This document shows, piece by piece, positions 10,396 to 20,121 of a stretch of 64,000 nt of DNA; within the stretch, counting starts at the first letter, position 1, and every line of letters starts with the position of its first letter. The notes beneath the pieces are model-generated. The model was not told where the DNA came from, did not search any database, and saw only the letters and a list, made by a program, of their open reading frames with translations. A program made the translations under genes and the position numbers. The stretch comes from Deinococcus sp. AB2017081 (lineage in GTDB: Bacteria > Deinococcota > Deinococci > Deinococcales > Deinococcaceae): assembly GCF_034440735.1 (NCBI RefSeq), contig NZ_CP140098.1, positions 233,501 to 297,500 of the forward strand, given 5' to 3'.

Positions 10396-10414
10396 AGCGC
10401 CCTCGCAGGGCGCT
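10396..10414 (-). promoter_or_regulatory. Hairpin in the terC upstream region
   Basis: AGCGCCCT and AGGGCGCT form a perfect 8-bp stem with a 3-nt loop, about 25 nt before the leader ORF. It could be an attenuator or operator. It does not show the conserved sequence of the manganese (yybP-ykoY) riboswitch as far as can be judged by eye. Confidence 0.4.
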
Positions 10415-10528
10415 CAAGAGGCGCGGTGATCGCCCCACAATAGAGCACCGCCCGGTGCAGCGGCCACACGCCGGATGAACGTTTTGCACCAAAACAGTGC
10501 GGCCCGGAGGGTGGGGGGCGCCGTCCGT

Positions 10529-11194
10529 TCAGCCGGGCAACTGACCGGTGTCGTCCAGCACGGGGTACGGGCGGCCCTCGGCACGGCATGTGGCCGCCAG
10601 TTCCGGGTACGCCCACTCGAAGGCGCGGCCGCGCAACTGCGCCGGGGACAGCTGCGGCGTGTCGTACATCCCGGCCGCCAGGCGCTGGCGCTGCGCCTCG
10701 AACAGGATGGTCGCGGCGGCCACCGACACGTTCAGGCTCTGCACCATGCCGAACATGGGAATGACGATGTTGCCGTCGGCGGCGTCTGCCGCCTCGTCGC
10801 CGACACCCCACTTCTCGGCCCCCAGCAGGACACAGGTGGGGCGCGTGTAGTCGGCGTCTCGGTAGTCCACGCTGCGCTGCGACAGGTGGGTGGCGAGCAC
10901 CTGCACACCCTGACCCTGGAGATCGCGCACGGCCTGCACGGCGCTGGCGTGTCGCTGCACCGACACCCATTTGTGGGCACTGCCGGACGTGGCGTCGAAG
11001 GTCTGGCCCTGGAAGTCGAGTTCGCGGCCGTCGTCGGGCGGCACCGCGTGTGCCTCCAGCACGCCCACAGCGTCACAGGTGCGGATGATCGCCGACAGGT
11101 TGTGGGGCTTGTTCACCTGATCCATCAGGACGGTCAGGGTGGGTTGGCGCTTGCTCAGCACCCGCAGGATCTTGGCGTAACGCTCCGGGGTCAT
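10529..11194 (-). CDS. trmH: tRNA (guanosine-2'-O-)-methyltransferase TrmH
   Basis: SPOUT-class methyltransferase expected to methylate the ribose of G18 in the tRNA D-loop. The 221 aa contain motif 1 [17 protein letters not shown] (28-44), motif 2 LLGAEKWGV and motif 3 [19 protein letters not shown], in which the SAM-binding trefoil knot forms. The C-terminal extension of about 45 residues also fits TrmH. The start at 11194 has a -10 box 7 nt upstream. Confidence 0.92.
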   Translation of the reverse strand: MTPERYAKILRVLSKRQPTLTVLMDQVNKPHNLSAIIRTCDAVGVLEAHAVPPDDGRELDFQGQTFDATSGSAHKWVSVQRHASAVQAVRDLQGQGVQVLATHLSQRSVDYRDADYTRPTCVLLGAEKWGVGDEAADAADGNIVIPMFGMVQSLNVSVAAATILFEAQRQRLAAGMYDTPQLSPAQLRGRAFEWAYPELAATCRAEGRPYPVLDDTGQLPG

Positions 11195-11201
11195 CGGGGG
11201 C

Positions 11202-11207
11202 AGCGTA
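11202..11207 (-). promoter_or_regulatory. -10 box of trmH
   Basis: Minus-strand TACGCT ends 7 nt before the trmH ATG. Confidence 0.5.
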
Positions 11208-11245
11208 GCGCAGCCGGCGGCCGGCCCGGCCCGATCACGGGTTGA

Positions 11246-11416
11246 TCACGCCCGGTGGCGATACTCGAACTCCACAGACAGCCGACCTGCTCCGGGGGGA
11301 GGGGCCGACACCGAGACCATATCCATGCCGGCACCCTGCCGGGTTCGACCACGGGGGAAGACATGCACAACCCGCCCAAGCTCCGCGTGACCCGCATCAT
11401 CTGTGACGACGACCAT
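11246..11416 (-). CDS. Possible 56-aa hypothetical protein
   Basis: MVVVTDDAGHAELGRVVHVF opens a short frame between trmH and the DinB gene on the same strand. The amino-acid composition looks protein-like (alternating valine-rich and polar strands), but no ribosome-binding site or -10 box is evident and third-position GC is lower than in neighbours. Family not recognised. Confidence 0.3.
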   Translation of the reverse strand: MVVVTDDAGHAELGRVVHVFPRGRTRQGAGMDMVSVSAPPPGAGRLSVEFEYRHRA

Positions 11417-11482
11417 GCCACCGCACCGACGAGCCCTGCCCCACACGTCTGGACGGCGCAGTTCCGGCCGGGGGCCGACGGA

Positions 11483-12040
11483 TCAGCGGACGGGTGCGGC
11501 GCCGCCGAGTGCAGCCAGGCCCCGCTCGACCGCCTGCCGGTGGTGCCGGGTCTGGTAGGCGGCCATGCGTAGCCAGTCCAGCGCGTCGAGCTGACCCATG
11601 AACGGGTGATAGAAGGTGCGGCCGGGATCGGCCGGGGCCGCCACCGCCAGCAGGTCACGGGTAGCCGCGTGGCGCTCCAGCAGCTGCTCGGGCGTCTGGT
11701 CGCCGGTCGGAATGGTGCTGGCCGGAGCCTGGCGCTTCCCGTTTTCGTACTCGCCGGGCACCTGTGGGGGCTGGCGGATCTCCTTGTCCGACCGCAGCAG
11801 CCGCACCAGCCGGCCGGTACCCTCGTTGATGATGATCGCGTGCTCCAGCTCCTGTGCAGGCGTCCACCCGCGGCCCGGCTGCACCGTGTTCCAGTGCGGC
11901 TCGGCCGCGCGGATCACGGCCCCGAAGGCGTCGAGTTCACGGTGCATGCGGCTGACCAGATCGTCCGGGGTGGGATACGCGGCGCGCAGCGCGGCCATCT
12001 GCTCCTGCTCGGTGGGTGGGGTGTCTCCGTGCTGTGTCAT
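11483..12040 (-). CDS. DinB/YfiT-type putative metal-dependent hydrolase
   Basis: A 185-aa four-helix-bundle protein of the DinB superfamily, which is expanded in Deinococcus. The three metal-binding histidines expected for the family can be placed: H in AQELEHAIIINEG (about 67) and the HH pair in YQTRHHRQAVERGL (about 166-167). Members include thiol-dependent S-transferases as well as uncharacterised damage-inducible proteins; the reaction here is unknown. The start is supported by a -10 box 6 nt upstream. Confidence 0.78.
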   Translation of the reverse strand: MTQHGDTPPTEQEQMAALRAAYPTPDDLVSRMHRELDAFGAVIRAAEPHWNTVQPGRGWTPAQELEHAIIINEGTGRLVRLLRSDKEIRQPPQVPGEYENGKRQAPASTIPTGDQTPEQLLERHAATRDLLAVAAPADPGRTFYHPFMGQLDALDWLRMAAYQTRHHRQAVERGLAALGGAAPVR

Positions 12041-12046
12041 GACCGG

Positions 12047-12052
12047 AGTGTA
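12047..12052 (-). promoter_or_regulatory. -10 box of the DinB gene
   Basis: Minus-strand TACACT ends 6 nt before the ATG at 12040. Confidence 0.55.
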
Positions 12053-12155
12053 CGCCGCGTCCGGTTACGCCCTGGAGGCAAGAGGTTTGTGACAGTGCCT
12101 GACTACGCTGACGCTGACACGTCATTCGCCGCATGCGGCCCCCAGGAGAACACCC

Positions 12156-12548
12156 TTGTACGAGGCCACCCCCACCGAGCAGCTGTGCACAGCCCTGCGT
12201 TACCAGCGGAACTTCGCTCTCCTGTTGCTGGCCCTGGGCGGGCTCCTGCTGATCCTCGTTCTGACCGGCCCGCCACCCCCTCCGCTGTATGCCACCCTGA
12301 CCCCGGATCCCCGCCCAGAGGAACTGATCCAGAGCATCTTGACGGTGATCATCGGCGGCAGCTCTCTGTTCTACTCGGTCAGCCTCACGTGGGCCGTGAC
12401 ACACGGACACGGACGCCGTGCGTGGCCCTGGCTCTGGGTCAATGCCGTGCTGCTGCTGACCCTGGTTCCGATCGGCATGGTGATTGGCTTCAAGCAACTC
12501 ACTGCGCTCAAAGAGCCCACGATGCGCCAGGCCCTAACATCAGCCTGA
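12156..12548 (+). CDS. Hypothetical membrane protein, three transmembrane segments
   Basis: 130 aa with hydrophobic segments at about 20-37, 62-82 and 95-112. A proline-rich outer loop (GPPPPPLYATLTPDPRPEE) lies between the first two. The start is a TTG; AGGAG 8 nt upstream decides it, since no other start fits. The family is not recognised. It sits alone between leftward genes, converging on the metallo-beta-lactamase gene with a 3-nt gap. Confidence 0.55.
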   Translation: MYEATPTEQLCTALRYQRNFALLLLALGGLLLILVLTGPPPPPLYATLTPDPRPEELIQSILTVIIGGSSLFYSVSLTWAVTHGHGRRAWPWLWVNAVLLLTLVPIGMVIGFKQLTALKEPTMRQALTSA

Positions 12549-12551
12549 GAT

Positions 12552-13574
12552 TCAGTTCCTGGCCCGCAGGTACAGCGCCGCGCCGTCCCCGCGCCGGCTC
12601 TCGGTCAGGTCGCCCCGCGCCGCCAGGTATTCGGCCAGCGCCCCGGTCTGGTCGAGCAGCAGCAGCGCCTGCACCGCCTTCAGGCGCGGATTGACCGCAT
12701 GCATGAGGTCGTGGACGGTCTGCGGTTCGCCCGCCGCCTCCAGCACCCCATCCAGCTTGTCGGCGTACCGCGAGCGCAGCGCCCCGATCCGCTCCCGCCA
12801 CTGCGGCATCGGGCCGTCGTGGCCGCCCAGGGCGACGGTCACGCCCGCCAGCGCCTCGGTTCTGTCCAGCGACGCCAGGTAGTGCGCCAGCCCCGCGCCC
12901 GGCTGCATCCGCTCGGGCATGAGCGGCGGAGAGTTGTGGGGCAGCAGGTGGTCGGCGCTCAGGAGCACGTCGTCCACGCGCAGGCAGATCTGTGAGCCCT
13001 CGTGGCCGGGCGTGTGGATGACCGTGAACACGTCGTCCAGCACGTCGCCGTCATGCAGGGGCGTGTCCACACGGACGCCCGACGGCAGCAGGAGGTTCCC
13101 GGCGCGGCGGCGCAGGCGCGTGGCGTAGTCACTGTCTGGCGGGATGCCCGCCCACGTCAGCTGGGCCTCTATGCCCGCCAGCCCCGCGTCCCGCCGTGCC
13201 TGCGGGTGCTCGATGGTCGGCACGGCGGTGTGGAAGGCGGCGAGCGGCGCGGTGGTCAACGTACGCACGAACGGCAGCCCCGCCACGTGATCCGGGTGCG
13301 GGTGCGTGACGACGATCCGCGACAGCGTGTCCCACGACCACGCCTCGCCATGTTCCGTGCGGACGGCCTCCAGACCGGCGCTCAGGGCGGCAGTGCTGCC
13401 CTCGTGGCTACCGCCGACATCGACCAGTGCGGTGTAGTCCGGCCATTTAGGGTCGCCACGTACGACCAGAAAGACATTGGTCGGCAGGTGCGGGAAGGCA
13501 GGTACCGTGACGGTATACACGCGGGTTCCGCCGGACGTGACGTGGCGGACAGGGAGCAGGGAGTCAGGCACCAT
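12552..13574 (-). CDS. Metallo-beta-lactamase-fold hydrolase
   Basis: A 340-aa MBL-fold enzyme. The metal site motif THPHPDH gives H91, H93, D95 and H96. Further ligands are H in IHTPGHEGSQ, D in LLSADHLLP and H in LGGHDGPMP. The C-terminal 80 residues form a winged-helix-like tail seen in the LACTB2/RNase-like subgroup. It may be a hydrolase of small thioesters or a nuclease; this is open. The ATG overlaps the stop codon of the photolyase gene (TGATG), so the pair is one operon. Confidence 0.83.
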   Translation of the reverse strand: MVPDSLLPVRHVTSGGTRVYTVTVPAFPHLPTNVFLVVRGDPKWPDYTALVDVGGSHEGSTAALSAGLEAVRTEHGEAWSWDTLSRIVVTHPHPDHVAGLPFVRTLTTAPLAAFHTAVPTIEHPQARRDAGLAGIEAQLTWAGIPPDSDYATRLRRRAGNLLLPSGVRVDTPLHDGDVLDDVFTVIHTPGHEGSQICLRVDDVLLSADHLLPHNSPPLMPERMQPGAGLAHYLASLDRTEALAGVTVALGGHDGPMPQWRERIGALRSRYADKLDGVLEAAGEPQTVHDLMHAVNPRLKAVQALLLLDQTGALAEYLAARGDLTESRRGDGAALYLRARN

Positions 13575-14947
13575 CACCCCGACTGTGCCACAGCGTCCGG
13601 CCCCCACTGCCGCGCGTACTTCTCAATGTCGAACTTGCGCCTCAACCCGCCCGCGTTCATGTAGCGCACCATGCCGAAGACCGGGCGGCGCTGCCACGGG
13701 CGGTCGTGCAGGCCCAGCACCCAGCCCAGCCCGGCCCAGGAATTGGGATCGCGGCCGTCCTGCTCGTGGCGGTTGTTCAGCCAGACCAGGGTGGCGTAGG
13801 CCGTGCGCGGATCCGGCGTCCATTCCAGCACCTTCTTGCCCCAGTACATCCGCATGTAGTTGTGCATGCGGCCAGTGCGCGTCATCTGGCGCTGGGCGGC
13901 GTTCCAGTACGGGTCGTGGGTCTGGGCGGCATCGAACTCCTCGCGTGTGTACATGTACTCGCGCCGGTCGCCCGCGTGCTCCTCCAGGGTGGCGCGGGCC
14001 CAGACGGGCAGGCCCTCGTAGCGGTCATACGCGGGGTTGAAGGTGCACAGGTTGAAGCTCAGCTCGCGGCGCACCACCAGTTCCTCTAAAAAGGCGTCCG
14101 TGCCGGGGCCGGCGTGTTCGCGTGCGCTCAACGCGGCGCTCAGCGGCGAGAGGTGGCCGTAGTGCAGATACGCGCTCAGGCGGCTGCTGCCGTCCACGGT
14201 GGGGTCATTCCGGCGCGTGGCATAGGTCTCCAGCTTGCGCGTCACGAAGTCTTCCAGCATATCCAGCGCGGCGTTCTCGCCCCCTTCCTCGTGGCCGGGT
14301 GGGACGCTGTGGTCGATGGGCAGGGTAGCGGTCAGAGCCGCCGGGTCGCCCACGTCCAGGCCGGCGTCCCAGTCGCGGGTGGTGCGCTTCAGGTCGTGAT
14401 TCTCCAGCGGCACCAGGTAGTCCGGCAGCAGCCGGTGGATCTTCGGGCGGATGGTGCGGGCCGCGAATTCCTGCCGCTGACTCACGGTGTGGACGGGAAT
14501 CACGGCCTCGGACTCGACCTGCACCAGGGGCACGTCCAGGCGCTGTGCAAGCCACTGCCGCCACTCGCGCTGGATGCGTACATGGCCGACATCGGTCACG
14601 ACCAGGGCCGCGCCCTGTGCCGCTGCGTCCAGGGCCACCTGGGGCGGAGAGCCCAGGCCCACGCGCAGGGGAATGCCCCGCGCCGCGAGGTTTGCCCGGA
14701 GGTCGCGCAGCCCTTCCAGCAGGAACTGGAAGTGGCGGGCGTTGGCCTCGGGGTAGTCGGGGGTCAGGCCAAAGACCGCCACCAGCGGCAGGCCCACGCG
14801 GTTGGCCTCACGTACCGCGTATTCCAGCGCGTGGTTGTCGCGCGTGCGGACACTGGCCTGCACCCACAGCAGCACGAACCCTGCATTCGGGCCCTTCCGT
14901 ACGGGCTCGCCGGGACGCAGGGGCTGGACGCGCGAGTCATGGATCAT
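13574..14947 (-). CDS. phr: Deoxyribodipyrimidine photolyase, probably class II
   Basis: Light-driven repair enzyme for UV-induced cyclobutane pyrimidine dimers. The 457 aa include an N-terminal alpha/beta domain (about 20-150) and an FAD-binding helical domain. The motifs GRMHNYMRMYWGKKVLEW and WLNNRHEQDGRDPNSWAG are those of class II CPD photolyases. The start ATG is chosen because the 24 upstream residues look non-coding and a TACAAC box lies 7 nt before it. A photolyase is relevant in a radiation-resistant lineage. It is co-transcribed with the MBL-fold gene. Confidence 0.88.
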   Translation of the reverse strand: MIHDSRVQPLRPGEPVRKGPNAGFVLLWVQASVRTRDNHALEYAVREANRVGLPLVAVFGLTPDYPEANARHFQFLLEGLRDLRANLAARGIPLRVGLGSPPQVALDAAAQGAALVVTDVGHVRIQREWRQWLAQRLDVPLVQVESEAVIPVHTVSQRQEFAARTIRPKIHRLLPDYLVPLENHDLKRTTRDWDAGLDVGDPAALTATLPIDHSVPPGHEEGGENAALDMLEDFVTRKLETYATRRNDPTVDGSSRLSAYLHYGHLSPLSAALSAREHAGPGTDAFLEELVVRRELSFNLCTFNPAYDRYEGLPVWARATLEEHAGDRREYMYTREEFDAAQTHDPYWNAAQRQMTRTGRMHNYMRMYWGKKVLEWTPDPRTAYATLVWLNNRHEQDGRDPNSWAGLGWVLGLHDRPWQRRPVFGMVRYMNAGGLRRKFDIEKYARQWGPDAVAQSG

Positions 14948-15073
14948 GGCGTCTGTTGTAGCGGAGGTCGGGTTCAGGGACGGTATGCGGGCTGACGCGG
15001 AGGGGCGGGATGAGTCCACCAGACCTCAGGGATGGCACAGTCAGCAGGGTGGGAATCTCGGTGACGCCGCTCG

Positions 15074-15209
15074 CGAACCCCTCCACCCCTGCGGGGCACC
15101 TCCCCTCCCTACGGGCTCTACGAGTCCAGGGGAGGCAAGGAAAACGCCGTGACACACGTTCCTGGCTCCTCTGAAGCGAAGCTGGCTGCGCAGCTGACTG
15201 AGGGGTTCG
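15074..15209. repeat. Dispersed palindromic repeat (CGAACCCCTC ... GAGGGGTTCG family)
   Basis: Starts CGAACCCCTC and ends GAGGGGTTCG as terminal inverted repeats. It contains GGCACCTCCCCT, CGAGTCCAGGGGAGG and GCAGCTGACTGAG like the copies at 34375 and 61238. It fills the gap between the photolyase and TRIC genes, in the transcription path of neither start. Confidence 0.7.
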
Positions 15210-15230
15210 CCCGCAGGCCAGCCTCCTCCC

Positions 15231-15881
<651 letters not shown>

Positions 15882-15888
15882 GGTTCCC

Positions 15889-15894
15889 ACTGTA
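15889..15894 (-). promoter_or_regulatory. -10 box of the TRIC-family gene
   Basis: Minus-strand TACAGT ends 7 nt before the GTG start at 15881. Confidence 0.5.
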
Positions 15895-15952
15895 CCGGGG
15901 GCCGCACGGCACCACACACGGCGCGTTCTGTTTCAGGCAGAATGGGGAAGCC

Positions 15953-16837
15953 ATGGCCCGAGTCAAGACGAAAGAGACCCCCACCGCCCCGTCCTCGCCG
16001 TACGCGCACCTGGACGCCTTCGACGCCCTGATGGCGACCGCCGGCGTGGACAGCCGCGTCCGGGCGCTGGCCGACAGCGGGGCCGACACCCCCACCATGA
16101 ACGCCGCGCTGACCGAGGCGTTGACCCAGGCACAGCGCCGCTGGGGGCTGGGCCTGCACCACCTGCGGCACGCCGCCGAACTGGTCGAGGGGGACGACGG
16201 CGGGGCCGACATCGCCCTGCTGACGGACGGGGCCCGCACGGCGCTGGTCAGCAGCGGTTCGGCGGCGATCGCACAGGCCTACGCGCCCATGCAGGCCCTC
16301 GACGAGCGCGGCCTGAGCCTGTGGGGCGCGCTGGGCGAGGGCCACCGGGTCAGCGCCGAGGCGCCCATGGCGACCCTGAAGGCGGTGATCGAGGAGGCCC
16401 GTGACTTCGAGACGCACTGGATGCCCGCCCGCGGCGGCGCCCTGAGCCGCGCGTGGCGCAGCGGCGAGACCCTGCACGTCGAGGTCGCCCGTCCCGCGTC
16501 GCCCCAGGAGGCCCTGTCGGACGCCGCGTGGGACGTGATCACCAGCATCAAGGACCGTACTTTCCAGCGCGAGCTGATGGCCCGCAGCGAGGAGGTCGGC
16601 CTGCTCGGGGCGCTGCTGGCCGCCCGGCACGCCGGGGCCGGCGCGAACCTGAGCCGACTGCCCGAGGCGCACTTCACGGTGCAGGCGGTCGTCGTGACGC
16701 AGGAGGGAGCCGACGCCCGCAGCGCGGAGAGCTACCGCACGGCCCTGCGTACCGCCCACGCGGAACTGGAGGAGCACCAGGCCGGCACCACGCGCATGCT
16801 CGCGCAGGTGCTCAAGCACGGCCTGCGGGAGAACTGA
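15953..16837 (+). CDS. Hypothetical protein, 294 aa
   Basis: A soluble, largely helical protein, rich in alanine and acidic residues. It has no signal peptide, membrane segment or recognised motif. The region [23 protein letters not shown] near residue 145 and the charged C-terminus are its most distinctive parts. The ATG at 15953 is preceded by GGGGAAG. It is divergent from the TRIC gene, with a 71-bp gap. Codon usage is typical of the genome, so it is probably a real lineage-specific gene. Confidence 0.6.
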   Translation: MARVKTKETPTAPSSPYAHLDAFDALMATAGVDSRVRALADSGADTPTMNAALTEALTQAQRRWGLGLHHLRHAAELVEGDDGGADIALLTDGARTALVSSGSAAIAQAYAPMQALDERGLSLWGALGEGHRVSAEAPMATLKAVIEEARDFETHWMPARGGALSRAWRSGETLHVEVARPASPQEALSDAAWDVITSIKDRTFQRELMARSEEVGLLGALLAARHAGAGANLSRLPEAHFTVQAVVVTQEGADARSAESYRTALRTAHAELEEHQAGTTRMLAQVLKHGLREN

Positions 16838-16975
16838 GCACCGCCGTGCCACCCACCGCACGGCCATGAACCGCGTTCACCCACACCGGCCATGGTCGTG
16901 AACGGTGCGGCCCATGACGTGATCTATGCGGCATTGTGTGCCGCCGGTGAAAGGAGGATGTAAGCGCCCGCCGGT

Positions 16976-16981
16976 CACACT
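16976..16981 (+). promoter_or_regulatory. Possible -10 box of the polysaccharide operon
   Basis: CACACT ends 7 nt before the ATG at 16989. It lacks the first T of the TAnnnT pattern, so support is weaker than at other genes. An AGGAGG at 16953 has no usable start codon at normal spacing. Confidence 0.35.
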
Positions 16982-16988
16982 CCTGGAC

Positions 16989-18173
16989 ATGACTGGACGA
17001 CACCTCCAGAGCACGGGACTGATGACGGTCGCGGCGATCCTAGTGTCCAGTGCCCTGAATTACGCGTATACGCTGCTATTGGGGCGTGTGCTGGATGCCG
17101 AGGGCTACGGGGCCTACGCGAGCTTCACCTCGCTGTTCATGATCGCGGCGGCACTGCCCGTGGCCTTCCAGCAGGCCCAGACGCGCCGCTCCGACGGCCG
17201 ACTGTCCCGGATGGGCGTGACCTGGGGAGCGCTGGCCGGAGCGCTGCTGCTGCTCGGGGCCGTCTCGCTGGGGCCACTGCTGGGCGTGCCGGCCGCGTGG
17301 ATGGTGGGCTTTGCCGTGATCCTGCCGGCGCTGGTGCTGCTGGGCGCGTGGCGTGGCGCGGCCCAGCGCGACGGCCGCGTGTCGGCCTTCAGCGGCAGTC
17401 TGGTCGCCGAACACGGGCTGAAGATCGTGCTGACCATTCCGCTGCTGCAGGTGATGGACGGCCCGGCCGCCGCCGTCGCCGCGACGCTGGCCGGCGTGCT
17501 GCTGGCCCTGCCGCTGGTGAGACCCGCCGCGCCGGACACGGGCCCCCGGATCCGCACGGACGCGGCCGTGCCGCCCCTGGCCCTGGCCGCCGCCAGCCAG
17601 TCCGCGCTGCTGTACGGCGACGTCCTGCTGGGCGGGATGCTGCTGACGGCCGGCGACGCCGGGGCGTACGCCGCCGCCGCCACCCTGGCCCGCGTGGTGT
17701 TCTTCGCCGGCTGGGCCGTGCAGGTGGCCGTGTTCCCGCTGGTCGCCCGCGGCGACGGTGCCCCGGGCCGCCTGCTGGGCACCGCGCTGGGCGGCACGCT
17801 GCTGCTGGCGGGCACCCCGGCCCTGCTCTTCACGCTGTGGCCGCAGACCTGTGCGGCCCTGGCCTTCGGTGCCACCGTGGGTGCCCAGGTGGCGGCCCTG
17901 CTGCCGGCGTGTGCGCTGGGCACGCTGCTGCTCACGCTGGGAGGCACCGTGGTCAATCACCTGCTGGCCGGCGGCAACGCCGCCACCGTGGGCCGCAGCG
18001 CCGCCCTGTACGCGGGGAGCGCTGCCGTCCTGACCGGGCTGGCCGTGGCCCTGGGCACCACGCCGTCGGCCCTGGCCGTGGCCGCCCTGGTCGGCAAGGG
18101 GCTGCTGCTGCCGGCCGCGTTCCTCGTCCTCCTGAGCACCGTCACCCGGAGACCCCTGTATGTCCTACGCTGA
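16989..18173 (+). CDS. Polysaccharide flippase-like membrane protein (MATE/Wzx superfamily)
   Basis: 394 aa with about 12 hydrophobic segments and few charged loops. The N-terminus (LMTVAAILVSSALNYAYTLLLGRVL) is that of polysaccharide transport proteins, which move lipid-linked oligosaccharides or export nascent chains across the inner membrane. It is the first gene of an operon that runs without a gap above 40 bp to 28054; the next gene overlaps by 14 bp. Substrate unknown. The family call rests on topology and the N-terminal motif. Confidence 0.75.
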   Translation: MTGRHLQSTGLMTVAAILVSSALNYAYTLLLGRVLDAEGYGAYASFTSLFMIAAALPVAFQQAQTRRSDGRLSRMGVTWGALAGALLLLGAVSLGPLLGVPAAWMVGFAVILPALVLLGAWRGAAQRDGRVSAFSGSLVAEHGLKIVLTIPLLQVMDGPAAAVAATLAGVLLALPLVRPAAPDTGPRIRTDAAVPPLALAAASQSALLYGDVLLGGMLLTAGDAGAYAAAATLARVVFFAGWAVQVAVFPLVARGDGAPGRLLGTALGGTLLLAGTPALLFTLWPQTCAALAFGATVGAQVAALLPACALGTLLLTLGGTVVNHLLAGGNAATVGRSAALYAGSAAVLTGLAVALGTTPSALAVAALVGKGLLLPAAFLVLLSTVTRRPLYVLR

Positions 18174-20121
18174 GTTTGAGCGCTGGCGCGACACGCCACT
18201 GCCGCACGTCACCCTGAGCATCGTCATTCCCGCCTACAACGAGGCCGAGCGCATGCTGCCCACCCTGGCGGCCTTCGCGGTGGCCGTGAGCGGCCTGAAC
18301 GAGCCGTGGGAACTGATCCTGAGTGACGACGGCAGCCGCGACGGCACCGCGACCCTGGCGCGCGGCCTGGGCTGGGCGAACCTGCGGGTCATCGAGCACG
18401 CGAACACCGGCAAGGGCGGCGCGGTGCGCCGGGGGGTGCTCGCGTCCCGCGGCGACCTGGTGCTGTTCGCCGACGCCGACAATTCCACGCCCATCGAGGA
18501 GCTGCCGCGCCTGATCGCGCAGATCCGTGCCGGGGCGCACATCGCCGTGGGCTCCCGCGCGGCGGGGGGAGCGGTCGAGGCCGGCAAGAGTGTGCTGCGC
18601 CGGGCCGTGTCCGGCACGCTGCGCTCGATCACGCAGTTCTCGACCGGTGTGCGGCTCCAGGACACGCAGTGCGGCTTCAAGCTGTTCCGGGGCGAGGTCG
18701 CCCGCGACCTGTTCCGCCGCCAGCGCATGGACGGCTTCTCCTTCGACCTCGAACTGCTGTACCTCGCCGCGCGCGACGGCCTGCGGGTGGACGAGGTGCC
18801 GGTCATGTGGGTGGACGCCCCGGACTCGAAGGTCGATCCCATCCGGGACGGGCTGAAGTTCCTGCGCGACATCGTCCAGATCCGCCGGGTGCACGCCCGG
18901 CGGGCACCCGAGACCGGTGGAGGCCTGCACATCGCGGTGGTCAGTGCGTATCCGCCTGGACGCCGCAGCCTGAACGAGTACGGCCTGCACCTGTCCCGCG
19001 TGCTCGCCGAGAAGCCCGAGGTATCGCACGTGACCGTCATCGCAGACCGGCTCCCGGCCGACAGGGCCGGGCAGGCCATCGCCGACGCGCCGAACGTCCG
19101 GCGGGTGTGGGCGTTCAACGATCCCCTGAGCGTGGTGAAGGTGCTGTGGGCTCTGCGCCGCGCCCGGCCCGACGCCGTGATCTTCAACCTGCAGATGGCG
19201 TCCTTCGGGGATCGCCGCGTGCCGGCCGCGCTGGGCCTGCTGACGCCCATGTTCGCCCGGCTAAGCGGTCTCCCGACCATCACGCTGCTGCACAACCTCT
19301 TCGAGACGGTCGACCTGGACACCGCCGGCTTCGGCGGGCACCCCCTGAAGACGGCGGTCACGCAGGCGTTCGGACGGGTCTTCACGCGGGCGCTGCTGGC
19401 GTCGACCCTGGTGGCGACCACGATGCCCCGCTACGTGAAACTGCTGCGTGAGCGGTACGGCGCACAGAACGTGTTCCTGGCCCCGCACGGCACCTTCCAG
19501 ATCCCGCAGCCGCCCGAACCGCTGCCGCTGCTACCCACCGTGATGGCCTTCGGCAAGTTCGGGACATACAAGCGCGTGGAGGTGCTGCTTGACGCACACG
19601 AGATCCTGCTCGGCCGCAATCCGCAGGTGCGGCTGGTCATCGCGGGCAGCGACACACCCAACGCGCCGGGCTACCTGGAGGACGTGCGGCAGCGCTACGC
19701 CCACCTGCCGAACGTGACCTTCACGGGGTACGTCGCCGAGGACGCGGTGGCGGGGGTGTTCTCCGGCGCGACCGTCGTGGCCTTCCCGTATTCCGCCACG
19801 ACCGGGTCGAGCGGCGTGCTGCACCAGGCCGGCGAGTTCGGACGCGGGGCGGTCATGCCGCGCATCGGCGACCTCGCCGACCTGATCGAGGAGGAGGGCT
19901 ACCGCGCCGAGTACTTCACGCCGGACGACCCGGCCAGCCTGGCCGACGCCCTGTGGCGCGTGCTGTCCGATCCCCGGCACGCGGCGGCGCTGGGCGAGGC
20001 GAACTGGCGCGTGGCGTCTGGACTGCCGCTGGCGGACGTCGCGGACTGGTACCTGCTGCATCTCGAATCACTGGTTGACCACCCGGCCACCACGGCCGGC
20101 CCGAGGGGGGCAAACGCATGA
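18160..20121 (+). CDS. Bifunctional glycosyltransferase, GT2 fused to GT4
   Basis: 653 aa in two catalytic domains. Residues 18-240 are a family 2 transferase of the DPM1/polyprenyl-phosphate type: SIVIPAYNEAERM, LSDDGSRDGT, the metal-binding LFADADNSTP and DTQCGFKLFR. Residues 252-640 are a GT-B family 4 transferase (AYPPGRRSLNEYG, APHGTFQIP, AFGKFGTYKR, FPYSATTGSSGVLHQAGEFG). The fusion could first load a lipid carrier and then extend it, or add two sugars in turn. It overlaps the flippase gene by 14 bp and the STAS gene by 4 bp. Cytoplasmic, with no membrane helices seen. Confidence 0.85.
   Translation: MSYAEFERWRDTPLPHVTLSIVIPAYNEAERMLPTLAAFAVAVSGLNEPWELILSDDGSRDGTATLARGLGWANLRVIEHANTGKGGAVRRGVLASRGDLVLFADADNSTPIEELPRLIAQIRAGAHIAVGSRAAGGAVEAGKSVLRRAVSGTLRSITQFSTGVRLQDTQCGFKLFRGEVARDLFRRQRMDGFSFDLELLYLAARDGLRVDEVPVMWVDAPDSKVDPIRDGLKFLRDIVQIRRVHARRAPETGGGLHIAVVSAYPPGRRSLNEYGLHLSRVLAEKPEVSHVTVIADRLPADRAGQAIADAPNVRRVWAFNDPLSVVKVLWALRRARPDAVIFNLQMASFGDRRVPAALGLLTPMFARLSGLPTITLLHNLFETVDLDTAGFGGHPLKTAVTQAFGRVFTRALLASTLVATTMPRYVKLLRERYGAQNVFLAPHGTFQIPQPPEPLPLLPTVMAFGKFGTYKRVEVLLDAHEILLGRNPQVRLVIAGSDTPNAPGYLEDVRQRYAHLPNVTFTGYVAEDAVAGVFSGATVVAFPYSATTGSSGVLHQAGEFGRGAVMPRIGDLADLIEEEGYRAEYFTPDDPASLADALWRVLSDPRHAAALGEANWRVASGLPLADVADWYLLHLESLVDHPATTAGPRGANA

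Noticed and set aside
10319..10480. Manganese riboswitch before terC
   Set aside because: The conserved yybP-ykoY helices and loop sequences could not be found by eye; only a simple hairpin is present.
16951..16966. AGGAGG followed by ATGTAA as a start-stop element before the flippase
   Set aside because: The ATG abuts the purine stretch with no spacing, so ribosomes are unlikely to use it.
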